A stretch of 35,559 nt of DNA, taken from Zoogloea sp044344315 (lineage in GTDB: Bacteria; Pseudomonadota; Gammaproteobacteria; Burkholderiales; Rhodocyclaceae). The notes below the pieces were generated by a model. It was not told where the DNA came from. It did not search any database and worked only from the letters and a program-made list of their open reading frames with translations. The position numbers and the translations under genes were made by a program. Below are positions 16,245 to 24,302 of this stretch, one piece after another; the first letter of the stretch is position 1, and every line of letters starts with the position of its first letter. The stretch spans positions 1-35,559 of the forward strand of contig NZ_JBIJDC010000040.1 in NCBI RefSeq assembly GCF_044344315.1. The letters run 5' to 3'.

Positions 16245-17192
16245 ATGGACCGTGTGACAGACCTTTACATTTCCCGTCGCCGGCCTGGGCACGCGCCGGG
16301 CCGGCTGGCCGAGTTGGTGCATCGGATCGAGCAGCGCGCCCGTCTGCGCGACACTGGATTGCGCCCCCTATGGCGCCCTTCAGATCCCGGCCATGCCCCC
16401 CGCAGCGGGATGCGCGGGGGCACGGCCCCGGGCATGGTGGCACTGGTGGGCGCCGGCCCCGGCGACCCGGAGCTGCTGACCCTGCGCGCCGCACGCCTGA
16501 TCGGCGAGGCCGACGTGCTGGTGGTCGATCACCTGGTGGGCGAGGGCGTGCTTGAGCTGGCCCGCCCGGGCACCGAGCGGATCTACGTGGGCAAGGAATC
16601 CGGCCATCACACCCTGCCCCAGGAGGACATCAACCAGCTGCTGGTGCGCCTGGCCACGGCTGGCCGGCGGGTGGTGCGCCTGAAGGGGGGCGACCCCTAC
16701 ATCTTCGGGCGGGGCGGCGAAGAGGTGGAGGAGCTGGTGGCCGCCGGCGTGGCCTTCGAGGTGGTGCCGGGCATCACCGCCGCCTGCGGCGTGGCTGCCT
16801 ACGCCGGCATCCCCCTGACCCATCGGGACTACGCCCAGTCGGTGGTGTTTGCCACCGGCCACCGGCGCGACGGGGAATCGGCCCTGGACTGGGCCGCCCT
16901 GGCCCGGCCGCACCAGACCGCGGTGATCTACATGGGCGTCGGCCAGCTCGCCACCCACTGCGCCGCGCTGGTCGGCCACGGGCGGGCGCCCCACACCCCC
17001 GCTGCCCTCGTGGAGAACGGCACCACGGCCCGCCAGCGGGTGGTCACCGGCACCCTGGAGAGCCTGCCGGCGCGGGCCCTGGAGGCCGGCATCCGCCCCC
17101 CCGCCCTGCTGATCGTCGGCGAGGTGGTGAGCCTGGCCGGGAAGCTGGACTGGTTTTCCGTTGTTCCAACAGCACTGGCCGAGGCCGGCTGA
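16245..17192 (+). CDS. nirE: Uroporphyrinogen-III C-methyltransferase (NirE/CobA type) with N-terminal extension
   Basis: A 315-residue SAM-dependent enzyme that methylates uroporphyrinogen III at C2 and C7 to precorrin-2, the branch point to heme d1, siroheme and cobalamin. SUMT motifs begin at about residue 64: MVALVGAGPGDPELLTLRA, VGKESGHHTLPQEDIN, VVRLKGGDPYIFGRGGEEVEEL, VPGITAACGVAAYAGIPLTHR and the C-terminal PALLIVGEVVSL. About 60 residues precede the fold, with no obvious domain. The start is supported by GAGG 7 nt upstream and by the promoter geometry; ATGs at 16410 and 16434 would give a normal-length enzyme. Being divergent from nirS across a shared FNR-type box, its likely job is heme d1 supply (nirE), though cobA is possible. 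Confidence 0.88.
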   Translation: MDRVTDLYISRRRPGHAPGRLAELVHRIEQRARLRDTGLRPLWRPSDPGHAPRSGMRGGTAPGMVALVGAGPGDPELLTLRAARLIGEADVLVVDHLVGEGVLELARPGTERIYVGKESGHHTLPQEDINQLLVRLATAGRRVVRLKGGDPYIFGRGGEEVEELVAAGVAFEVVPGITAACGVAAYAGIPLTHRDYAQSVVFATGHRRDGESALDWAALARPHQTAVIYMGVGQLATHCAALVGHGRAPHTPAALVENGTTARQRVVTGTLESLPARALEAGIRPPALLIVGEVVSLAGKLDWFSVVPTALAEAG

Positions 17193-17312
17193 ATCGGGCG
17201 GAGGTCGGCCAGCGCCGCCGCGGCCTGTTCGGCCGTCGGGCACAGAATCACGCGTCGAGTCACCCGCGGGAACCGCCTCCTCGGGTGAAGATCTGTTCGA
17301 TTGCCTCTTGGC
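17193..17312. other. Intergenic start of a lower-GC stretch
   Basis: No gene is supported here. The minus strand has a short open stretch (reading LCPTAEQAAAALADLRPI) that runs on antisense to the SUMT gene and matches nothing I recognise. GC falls as one leaves the SUMT gene; by hand count, 17461-17580 has 63 G+C in 120 bases, well below the coding regions either side. Confidence 0.4.
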
Positions 17313-17855
17313 TCAATCCTCTCGGAGGATCGGGCCTCCATTGAAAATACCAGGCGGATCAATCTTCCTGTTTTCATGAATCGCCCTGACCCGTGGATCC
17401 TCGATGAGCCACCGCAGAGTCTGGTAGCGCGTTATTCGCGCAAAGATGACCGGCACATTCTCGGTATCAACAAGTACCTCAAGCTGATGCCCGTCGTTTC
17501 TGAGATCAGTCAACAAGCCGCTCTTCAACCGTGCGTAATTCGTGCGGGCCTCCTGCTTGAGTTCCTCGTCAAGATGGTCAATCCCACGAGCATTGCGCCG
17601 CAGCGCCTCTTCTTGATGGATGTCCTCCGCCTCGAACTCAATTCCGATCTCAATCCCCTCGCCTCTTCGCGAAGCCTCAATCACCGTCTCAGTGACCTTG
17701 GCGCGTGGGTCAACAGGATGTTCCGGAGCAGGCTCGGCGAGCCCCGGCATTGGACTATGCATCCACATAGCGACCGGAAGTACAAGCAGCGCCCGACGCG
17801 CCCTCCCGTGAAGGGTGAACGTGAGCGTCTTCCCACTGGATAAGTGTGGCCTCAT
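17313..17855 (-). CDS. Hypothetical secreted protein, possibly the truncated N-terminal part of a subtilisin-like protease
   Basis: A 180-residue frame with a plausible signal peptide (RARRALLVLPVAMWMHSPMPGLAEP), then a charged region (about residues 45-110) and a segment QLEVLVDTENVPVIFARITRYQ followed by WLIEDPRVRAIHENRKI. This segment resembles the inhibitor I9/S8 propeptide pattern (strand, lP-V-a, helix, L-dp-V-i-e). The frame then stops after GPILRED, and no catalytic subtilase domain follows in any frame; the downstream DNA is antisense to the SUMT gene. It is probably a remnant, in DNA of lower GC than its neighbours, which suggests transfer and decay. No clear ribosome-binding site precedes the ATG. 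It could also be a genuine small propeptide-like inhibitor. Confidence 0.4.
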   Translation of the reverse strand: MRPHLSSGKTLTFTLHGRARRALLVLPVAMWMHSPMPGLAEPAPEHPVDPRAKVTETVIEASRRGEGIEIGIEFEAEDIHQEEALRRNARGIDHLDEELKQEARTNYARLKSGLLTDLRNDGHQLEVLVDTENVPVIFARITRYQTLRWLIEDPRVRAIHENRKIDPPGIFNGGPILRED

Positions 17856-18027
17856 AACGTGAGCGTCCGTTTTCGTCTATCTGCAGGCCTATTCGCTGCG
17901 TCCAACAGCACCGCAGCAACCGGCTAACGTGCGGGTATCACGCCACCGTTTACGCACGGCTGCAAGACCCCCGCCTGTCCAAGAGTGAGTTACTGAGCTA
18001 TACCACAAAGTCATACCTGCATGCTTC

Positions 18028-18042
18028 GCACCATTTTGGTGC
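18028..18042. promoter_or_regulatory. NtrC-type upstream activator site
   Basis: GCACCATTTTGGTGC is a perfect dyad (GCACC-N5-GGTGC) with the sequence and spacing of enteric NtrC sites such as those before glnA. Its centre is about 180 bp upstream of the start site predicted from the sigma-54 element. A second, imperfect site starts with the half TGCACCA at 18067-18073, next to the GTGCATGCAC palindrome. Enhancer-like distance and pairing with a sigma-54 promoter support the call. Confidence 0.7.
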
Positions 18043-18189
18043 TCCCGCAAGAACCAAGACAGTGCATGCACCAAGAATGGCTATGGACAGGGAGCGTTTT
18101 CCCCGCCTGGAGAAGTCCATTCGCCTCGCTCTGCCTCCAAAACGCCTCCCAACCGCAAAACACCCGCAACAGGACAGGCGTAAACCGGG

Positions 18190-18205
18190 TGGCGTGAAGT
18201 TTGCT
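18190..18205 (+). promoter_or_regulatory. Sigma-54 (-24/-12) promoter of the transglutaminase/ATP-grasp operon
   Basis: TGGCGTGAAGTTTGCT matches TGGCACG-N4-TTGCW with correct GG-to-GC spacing; only two of the twelve defined bases differ. The predicted start near 18215 leaves a leader of about 40 nt to the GTG at 18255. It also excludes the in-frame TTG at 18201, which would lie upstream of the transcript. Confidence 0.75.
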
Positions 18206-18254
18206 AGAGGTACAAGCAAGCCTGAAACCCGCAGCCCCAAGAACGGAGTATCCC

Positions 18255-21200
18255 GTGACCATTCACGTTGCCCTCAATCACCTGACCTCCTACAAGTACG
18301 ACCGCCCGATCAATGTGGGTCCGCAGGTCGTCCGTCTGCGTCCGGCCCCCCACAGCCGCACCCGCATCCTGTCCTACTCCCTGCGGGTGCTGCCCAAGCC
18401 GCACTTCATCAACTGGCAGCAAGACCCCCAGGCCAACTACCTGGCCCGCCTGGTATTCCCGGAGAAAGTCACCGAGTTCAGCGTGGAGGTGGATCTGGTG
18501 GCCGAGATGTCGGTCATCAACCCCTTCGACTTCTTCCTGGAGCCCGAGGCCGAGAATTTCCCCTTCGAGTACGCTGGCGCCCTCAGCCATGAGCTGGCCC
18601 CGTACCGCCTGAAGGAAGAAGCCACCCCCGAATTCCAGAAATACCTGGACACCATCCCCCGCGACAAGCTGCGCATGGTGGACTTCCTGGTCAAGATCAA
18701 CGCCGACCTGCAGAAGCACATCGGCTATGTGATCCGCATGGAGCCGGGCGTGCAGACGCCGGAAGAAACCCTCGCCAAGCGCACCGGCTCGTGCCGTGAC
18801 TCCGCCTGGCTGCTGGTCCAGCTGCTGCGCCACCTGGGCATGGCCGCGCGCTTCGTGTCCGGCTACCTGATCCAGCTGAAGGCCGACGTGAAGTCCCTGG
18901 ACGGCCCGTCCGGCACGGAGGTGGACTTCACCGACCTGCACGCGTGGACCGAGGTGTACCTGCCCGGCGCCGGCTGGGTCGGCCTCGACCCGACCTCCGG
19001 GCTGTTTGCCGGCGAAGGCCACATCCCCCTGGCGGCCTCGCCCGACCCCTCCTCCGCCGCGCCGGTGTCCGGTCTGATCGACGAGTGCGAATGCGAGTTC
19101 GAGCACGTCATGAAGGTCACCCGCGTGAAGGAAGCGCCGCGGGTCACCAAGCCCTACACCGAAGAACAGTGGACCGAGATCGAAGCCCTCGGCCACCTCA
19201 TCGACACGGACATCGAAGCCAACGACATGCGCCTGACCATGGGTGGCGAGCCGACCTTCGTGTCCATCGACGATCCGGATGGCGCCGAGTGGAACACCGA
19301 GGCCATGGGCCCCACCAAGCGCGTCCGCGCCGAGGACCTGTATCACCGCCTGCGCGACAAGTACGCCCCCTTCGGCCTGGCCCACTTCGGCCAGGGCAAG
19401 TGGTACCCGGGCGAACAGCTGCCGCGCTGGTCCCTGACCTGCTTCTGGCGCAAGGATGGTCAGCCGGTGTGGATGAATCCGGACCTCATCGGCGACGCCA
19501 GCACCCCCGGCGACGTCAAGGTGGACAAGGCCCACACTTTCCTGGCCGGCGTTGCCGCCCGCCTCGACGTGGACCAGCGCCGGGTCTTCCCGGCCTACGA
19601 GGACGCCTTTTATTACCTGTGGCGTGAACGCCGCCTGCCGGGCAACGTGGACCCCTTCGATGCCCGCCTGGACGACCCGCTGGAGCGCGACCGCATCCGC
19701 CGCGTGTATGAACACGGCCTGCCCAATCCGATCGGCTACGTGCTGCCGATCAGCCTCGACGCCTACACCGGCGCCTGGCAGACCGGGCCGTGGTTCCTGC
19801 GCGACGAGCGCTGCTACCTGATCCCTGGTGATTCCCCTCTGGGCTATCGCCTGCCCCTGGATTCCCAGCCCTGGGTGGCCAAGGGTGACTACCCTTACGT
19901 CAATCCCGTCGACAGCCACCAATCCTTCCCGCCGCTGCCCGAGTACAAGGCCATCCGCCGCCAGCTCCCCGGCGGCCAGACAGCCGTGCTCAACGCCCTC
20001 AAGGACGACGAGGCCGGCTTTGGCTCCTCTTCCGCGGCCCGCGCCGCAGCAGCCCTGAAGGCCGCCCGCGACGCCGAAAAGCTCAGCCCCACCGACCGTC
20101 AGCCCGAGATGTTCAAGTCGGCCGACTGGATCGTGCGTACCGCCATGTGCGCCGAACCGCGCAACGGCACCATGCACATCTTCATGCCGCCCCTGTCCAG
20201 CCTCGAAAAGTACCTCGAACTGGTCACCGCCATTGAAGCCACCGCCGAAGACCTCGGCATGCCGGTGGTGCTGGAAGGCTACGAGCCGCCCTCCGACCCG
20301 CGCCTGCAGCACTTCCGCATCACCCCCGACCCCGGCGTGATCGAGGTGAACATCCACCCGGCCAGCAACTGGGAAGAGCTGGTGGAGCGCACCACCCACC
20401 TCTACGAATCGGCCCACTACTCGCGCCTGACCAGCGAGAAGTTCATGGTCGATGGTCGCCACACCGGCACCGGCGGCGGCAACCACTTCGTGCTCGGCGG
20501 CGCCGTGCCCTCCGATTCGCCCTTCCTGCGGCGCCCGGACCTGCTGCGCAGCCTGATCTCCTACTGGCACAACCACCCCAGCCTGTCCTACCTGTTCTCC
20601 GGCATGTTCGTCGGCCCGACCAGCCAGGCACCGCGCATCGATGAAGCACGTAACGATTCGGTGTACGAAATCGAAACCGCCTTCCGCCAGTTCCCGAAGG
20701 TGGGCGAGAGCGTGCCGCCGTGGCTCATCGACCGCCTGCTGCGCAACCTGCTGATCGACGTCACCGGTAACACCCACCGCTCCGAGTTCTGCATCGACAA
20801 GCTCTACTCGCCGGACGGCCCCACCGGGCGCCTCGGCCTGCTTGAGCTGCGCGCCTTCGAAATGCCGCCCCATGCGCGCATGTCCCTGGCCCAGCAGCTT
20901 CTGCTGCGCGGCCTGCTGGCACGCTTCTGGGAAACCCCCTACGCACCCGAGCGCCTGGTGCGCTGGGGCACCGAGCTGCACGACCGCTTCCTGCTTCCGC
21001 ATTTCGTGCAGCAGGACTTCAACGACGTCATGGAAGACATGCAGGCCCACGGCCTGCCCTTCAAGTCGGAGTGGTTTGCCCCGCACATGGAGTTCCGTTT
21101 CCCGAAGATCGGCGAGTTCGCCGTGCGCGGCATCGAGGTCGAGCTGCGCAGCGCCCTCGAACCCTGGCATGTGATGGGTGAGGAAGGCGCCATCGGCGGC

Positions 21201-21635
21201 ACCGTGCGCTTCGTCGACTCCTCCGTCGAACGCCTGCAGGTACGTGCCACCGGCATGTCGGATGACCGCTTCCTGCTGGCCGTCAATGGCCGCACCATTC
21301 CGCTGCAACCCACCGGCACGGTGGGCGAGCATGTGGCCGGGGTGCGTTACCGGGCCTGGCAACCGCCGTCCTGCCTGCACCCGACCATTCCGCCCCACGC
21401 ACCGCTGGTCTTCGACCTGGTGGATACCTGGACCGGACGCTCCCTCGGGGGCTGCCAGTATCACGTCTCCCACCCGGGCGGGCGCAGCTTCGAGACCTTC
21501 CCGGTCAACGCCTTCGAAGCCGAAAGCCGGCGCCTGGCGCGCTTCTTCCGTATGGGCCACACCCCGGGCGATCCCCAGGTGAAGGTCTCTCCGGTCGAGC
21601 GGGAATTCCCCTTCACGCTTGACCTGCGGCGCTGA
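18255..21635 (+). CDS. Transglutaminase-like domain fused to DUF2126
   Basis: A 1126-residue cytoplasmic protein. The GTG at 18255 is chosen because GGAG lies 6-7 nt upstream, the protein then opens with the family sequence TIHVALNHLTSYKYDRPI, and the sigma-54 start site lies just before it. Residues 1-110 form the transglutaminase N-terminal beta domain. The catalytic triad is C180 (GSCRDSAWLL), H229 (LHAWTEV) and D245 (GLDPTSGL). From about residue 325 (LTMGGEPTFVSIDDPDGAEW) the DUF2126 part runs to the end, with GYEPPSDPRLQHFRITPDPGVIEVN and GGGNHFVLGG as landmarks; these recall glutamine-synthetase/ATP-grasp-type ligase chemistry. It is first of an operon with a circularly permuted ATP-grasp and a second transglutaminase. 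That family set is predicted to make or hydrolyse peptide bonds, with substrate unknown. Confidence 0.92.
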   Translation: MTIHVALNHLTSYKYDRPINVGPQVVRLRPAPHSRTRILSYSLRVLPKPHFINWQQDPQANYLARLVFPEKVTEFSVEVDLVAEMSVINPFDFFLEPEAENFPFEYAGALSHELAPYRLKEEATPEFQKYLDTIPRDKLRMVDFLVKINADLQKHIGYVIRMEPGVQTPEETLAKRTGSCRDSAWLLVQLLRHLGMAARFVSGYLIQLKADVKSLDGPSGTEVDFTDLHAWTEVYLPGAGWVGLDPTSGLFAGEGHIPLAASPDPSSAAPVSGLIDECECEFEHVMKVTRVKEAPRVTKPYTEEQWTEIEALGHLIDTDIEANDMRLTMGGEPTFVSIDDPDGAEWNTEAMGPTKRVRAEDLYHRLRDKYAPFGLAHFGQGKWYPGEQLPRWSLTCFWRKDGQPVWMNPDLIGDASTPGDVKVDKAHTFLAGVAARLDVDQRRVFPAYEDAFYYLWRERRLPGNVDPFDARLDDPLERDRIRRVYEHGLPNPIGYVLPISLDAYTGAWQTGPWFLRDERCYLIPGDSPLGYRLPLDSQPWVAKGDYPYVNPVDSHQSFPPLPEYKAIRRQLPGGQTAVLNALKDDEAGFGSSSAARAAAALKAARDAEKLSPTDRQPEMFKSADWIVRTAMCAEPRNGTMHIFMPPLSSLEKYLELVTAIEATAEDLGMPVVLEGYEPPSDPRLQHFRITPDPGVIEVNIHPASNWEELVERTTHLYESAHYSRLTSEKFMVDGRHTGTGGGNHFVLGGAVPSDSPFLRRPDLLRSLISYWHNHPSLSYLFSGMFVGPTSQAPRIDEARNDSVYEIETAFRQFPKVGESVPPWLIDRLLRNLLIDVTGNTHRSEFCIDKLYSPDGPTGRLGLLELRAFEMPPHARMSLAQQLLLRGLLARFWETPYAPERLVRWGTELHDRFLLPHFVQQDFNDVMEDMQAHGLPFKSEWFAPHMEFRFPKIGEFAVRGIEVELRSALEPWHVMGEEGAIGGTVRFVDSSVERLQVRATGMSDDRFLLAVNGRTIPLQPTGTVGEHVAGVRYRAWQPPSCLHPTIPPHAPLVFDLVDTWTGRSLGGCQYHVSHPGGRSFETFPVNAFEAESRRLARFFRMGHTPGDPQVKVSPVEREFPFTLDLRR

Positions 21636-21652
21636 CCGGCACACCGCCAACA

Positions 21653-21696
21653 CTCCTTGTGGGCGGGGGAAGTAAATCCCCCCCGCCCACAAGGAG
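21653..21696 (+). other. Large hairpin inside the transglutaminase/ATP-grasp operon
   Basis: A 17-bp perfect stem, CTCCTTGTGGGCGGGGG (21653-21669) with its complement at 21680-21696, around a 10-nt loop, in the 119-nt gap after the DUF2126 gene. No T-run follows, so it is not a classical terminator. It may attenuate transcription or protect the upstream mRNA, giving unequal amounts of the two proteins. Confidence 0.7.
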
Positions 21697-21754
21697 CAGT
21701 GACCTGCGCATTTCGCCATTTCCCGAAAGTCGGCAAGAGTGTTAGTTTCTGCGG

Positions 21755-24280
21755 ATGCCCAGCTCGATCCTTGCCCATTACCCCTACCGCCCCGACAGCT
21801 ATGACGAGCTGTTCGGAGAAGACGGCGTGCGCCCCCACTGGCAGGAATTCCTCGATCACATCGACGAAGTCAGTGCCGACACCCTGAAGGCCCGTTCCGC
21901 CCAACTGTCCCGAGGCATCCAGCAGAACGGCGTCACCTATAACGTTTACGCCGACCCCCGCGGCACTGATCGCCCCTGGTCCCTCGACCTCCTGCCCCTG
22001 ATCCTCCCGGCAGACGAGTGGCGCGGCATTTCCGAGGCCATCAGCCAGCGGGTCCGCCTGCTCAATGCGCTGCTGGGCGACCTCTACGGCGAGCAGACCA
22101 CCCTGGCTGAAGGCCTGCTGCCCCCCGAACTGGTCCATGGGCACAAGGGCTTCCTGTGGCCCTGCAAGGGCATCCAGCCCATCGGCGACACCTACCTGCA
22201 CCTCTACGCCGCCGATCTGGCGCGCTCGCCCGACGGCCAGTGGTGGGTCATCGCCGACCGCACCCAGTCTCCCTCCGGGGCCGGCTACGCCCTCGAAAAC
22301 CGCCTGCTGGTGTCCCGCGCCTTCCCCGATCTGTTCCGCGACCTGCAGGTGCAGACCCTGGCCGGTTTCTTCCGCGGCCTGCAGCGCAGCCTGGGCAGCC
22401 AGGCCCCGTCCGACGGCGAGCCGCCCCTGACCGTGCTGCTCACCCCCGGCCCCTTCAACGAAACCTACTTCGAGCACGTCTACCTGGCCCGCTACCTGGG
22501 CTTCCCCCTGGTCGAGGGGCAGGATCTCACCGTACGTAACGACACCGTCTACCTGAAGACCGTCTCCGGCCTGAAGCGGGTGCACGCCATCCTGCGCCGT
22601 CTCGACGACGACTTCTGCGACCCGGTGGAGCTGCGCGCCGACTCGGCCCTGGGCATCCCCGGCCTGCTCAGCGCGGTGCGTGCCGGCCGCGTGCTGGTGG
22701 CCAACGCCCTGGGCAGCGGCCTGCTCGAATCCGCCGCCCTGCCAGGCTTCCTGCCCGGCATCTCGCGCCACCTGCTGGGCGAGGAGCTGGCCATGCCCTC
22801 CGTCGCCACCTGGTGGTGCGGCGAAGAACCGGCCCTGGCCGAGGTGATCAAGAACATAAAAGATCTGGTCATCAAGCCGACCTTCCCCGGAGGTTCCAGC
22901 GAAGTCATCTTCGGCGACCAGCTCAACGACGAACAACTGGCCGCCCTCACCCGGCGCATCGAGGCCGACCCCTCGGCCTTCGTCGCCCAGGAGCTGGTCA
23001 AGCTGTCCCGCGCCCCGGCATGGTCCGGCGGCCAGCGCCGCAAGCTGATGACCCGGGCCATGGGCCTGCGCGTGTATGCGGCAATCACCCCGGAAGGCTA
23101 TAGCGTGCTGCCTGGCGGCCTGGCGCGAGTCGCCGGGATGGACAACACCCGCATCCTGACCATGCAGAAGGGTGGCAGCAGCAAGGACACCTGGGTGCTC
23201 TCCGACGGCCCGGTATCCACCTTCAGCCTGCTCCAGAACACCATCCGGGTCGATGACCTGATCGACGAGACCGGCACCCTGTCTTCGCGCCTGGCCGAAA
23301 ACCTGTTCTGGTTCGGGCGCTATGGCGAGCGCTGCGACGCCGTGGCCCGCCTCGCCCGCCTCTCCCTGTCGCGACTCTCCGAAGGGCGCCGCACTGAACG
23401 GGCCGGAGCACTGTCCATGATGCTGGAGCTGGCCGCGGGGGCCGGCCTGGTGGAAAAGAACGTGGCCACCCTGCCCCTGGCCAAGGCCGAGCTGGATCTC
23501 TTCCGCGCCGTGCTCGACCGGCGCGCCGACAGCGGCCTGGCGGCCAACCTGCAACGCCTCACCTGGTGTGCCACCCAGGCCCGGGAGCACCTCTCCCTTG
23601 ACCACTGGCACGCCCTCAAGCGCCTCTCAGCCGAACTTGAGAGCGCCCGCGGACGGGTCTCCGACGTCTCCGCCCTGCTCGAATTCCTCGACGAGGCCCT
23701 GACCACCTTCGTGTCCCTGTCCGGCTTCGCCATGGACAACATGACCCGCGACATGGGCTGGCGCCTGCACATCGTCGGGCGCCGCATCGAGCGCCTCGAC
23801 AACCTCTCCGGCAGCCTGGCGCGCTTCCTGCGGCGCCACGTGGACATCACGGGCCCACTGCAGCGCGAGCTGGCCGTGGAAGCCCTGCTCGAGTTGTGCG
23901 ACTCCATCATCACCTACCGCACCCGCTACCGCGCCCAGCCGGAGCTGCTGCCCGCCATCCACATGCTCACCATGGACGGCGCCAATCCCCATGCCCTGGC
24001 CTTCCAGGTGCGCATGCTGACCAACTACCTGCGCAACTTCGAGGTGGATGGCAGCGAACTGGGCACCGACGAGCTGGATGTCAGCTTTTCCGCCCTGCAG
24101 GATTTCCCGTGGGCCGACCTGGAGGCCGCCGGCCCCGAGAGCAAGCGGGCCGAGGCCACCCTCGAACTAGCCAATCGCCTGGACGACCTGGCCCGGGCCG
24201 GGCGCATCCTGTCCGACCGCCTGGCCATGCGCTTCTTCAGCCATGTGGGCAGTGCCGGCCAGGCCACCTTCGCCGCCTGA
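21755..24280 (+). CDS. Circularly permuted ATP-grasp ligase fused to alpha-E domain
   Basis: An 841-residue two-domain protein. Residues 1 to about 490 form the circularly permuted ATP-grasp (DUF404/DUF407) fold: YRPDSYDELFGEDGVRPHW at the start, HGHKGFLWPCKG, the nucleotide-site segment DRTQSPSGAGYALENRL, LTPGPFNETYFEHVYLARYLG and VIKPTFPGGSSEVIFG. From about residue 509 (LSSRLAENLFWFGRYGERCD) the all-helical alpha-E (DUF403) domain runs to the C-terminus. In many genomes these two domains are separate adjacent genes; here they are fused. Predicted activity is ATP-dependent ligation of an amine to a carboxylate via acyl-phosphate. It sits between two transglutaminase genes, after an intergenic hairpin and with a poor SD, so its expression may be limited. 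Confidence 0.93.
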   Translation: MPSSILAHYPYRPDSYDELFGEDGVRPHWQEFLDHIDEVSADTLKARSAQLSRGIQQNGVTYNVYADPRGTDRPWSLDLLPLILPADEWRGISEAISQRVRLLNALLGDLYGEQTTLAEGLLPPELVHGHKGFLWPCKGIQPIGDTYLHLYAADLARSPDGQWWVIADRTQSPSGAGYALENRLLVSRAFPDLFRDLQVQTLAGFFRGLQRSLGSQAPSDGEPPLTVLLTPGPFNETYFEHVYLARYLGFPLVEGQDLTVRNDTVYLKTVSGLKRVHAILRRLDDDFCDPVELRADSALGIPGLLSAVRAGRVLVANALGSGLLESAALPGFLPGISRHLLGEELAMPSVATWWCGEEPALAEVIKNIKDLVIKPTFPGGSSEVIFGDQLNDEQLAALTRRIEADPSAFVAQELVKLSRAPAWSGGQRRKLMTRAMGLRVYAAITPEGYSVLPGGLARVAGMDNTRILTMQKGGSSKDTWVLSDGPVSTFSLLQNTIRVDDLIDETGTLSSRLAENLFWFGRYGERCDAVARLARLSLSRLSEGRRTERAGALSMMLELAAGAGLVEKNVATLPLAKAELDLFRAVLDRRADSGLAANLQRLTWCATQAREHLSLDHWHALKRLSAELESARGRVSDVSALLEFLDEALTTFVSLSGFAMDNMTRDMGWRLHIVGRRIERLDNLSGSLARFLRRHVDITGPLQRELAVEALLELCDSIITYRTRYRAQPELLPAIHMLTMDGANPHALAFQVRMLTNYLRNFEVDGSELGTDELDVSFSALQDFPWADLEAAGPESKRAEATLELANRLDDLARAGRILSDRLAMRFFSHVGSAGQATFAA

Positions 24281-24302
24281 GGCCACCGTGCCCCCTCCCG
24301 CC

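Larger units (their letters stand above)
17856..18254. other. Long leader/regulatory region upstream of the transglutaminase operon
   Basis: About 400 bp with no convincing gene. It holds the NtrC-like dyad at 18028-18042, a GTGCATGCAC palindrome at 18062-18071, and the sigma-54 element at 18190-18205. A minus-strand stretch near 17952-18005 reading GGTATAGCTCAGT superficially resembles a tRNA D-arm but does not fold as a tRNA. Confidence 0.6.

Noticed and set aside
17301..17843. Plus-strand frame of 180 residues opposite the propeptide-like fragment
   Set aside because: No signal, motif or ribosome site; the minus-strand frame has a signal peptide and a recognisable pattern, so the plus frame is a shadow.
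17952..18005. Possible tRNA on the minus strand (GGTATAGCTCAGT followed by a GGTCTTGCAGCC-like stretch)
   Set aside because: The D-arm does not close (no GAGC partner for GCTC), there is no TTCGA T-loop, and acceptor ends do not pair.
18201..18254. Longer TTG start for the transglutaminase-DUF2126 protein
   Set aside because: The TTG lies within the -12 element of the predicted sigma-54 promoter and the added residues are unlike the family; the GTG at 18255 has a ribosome site.
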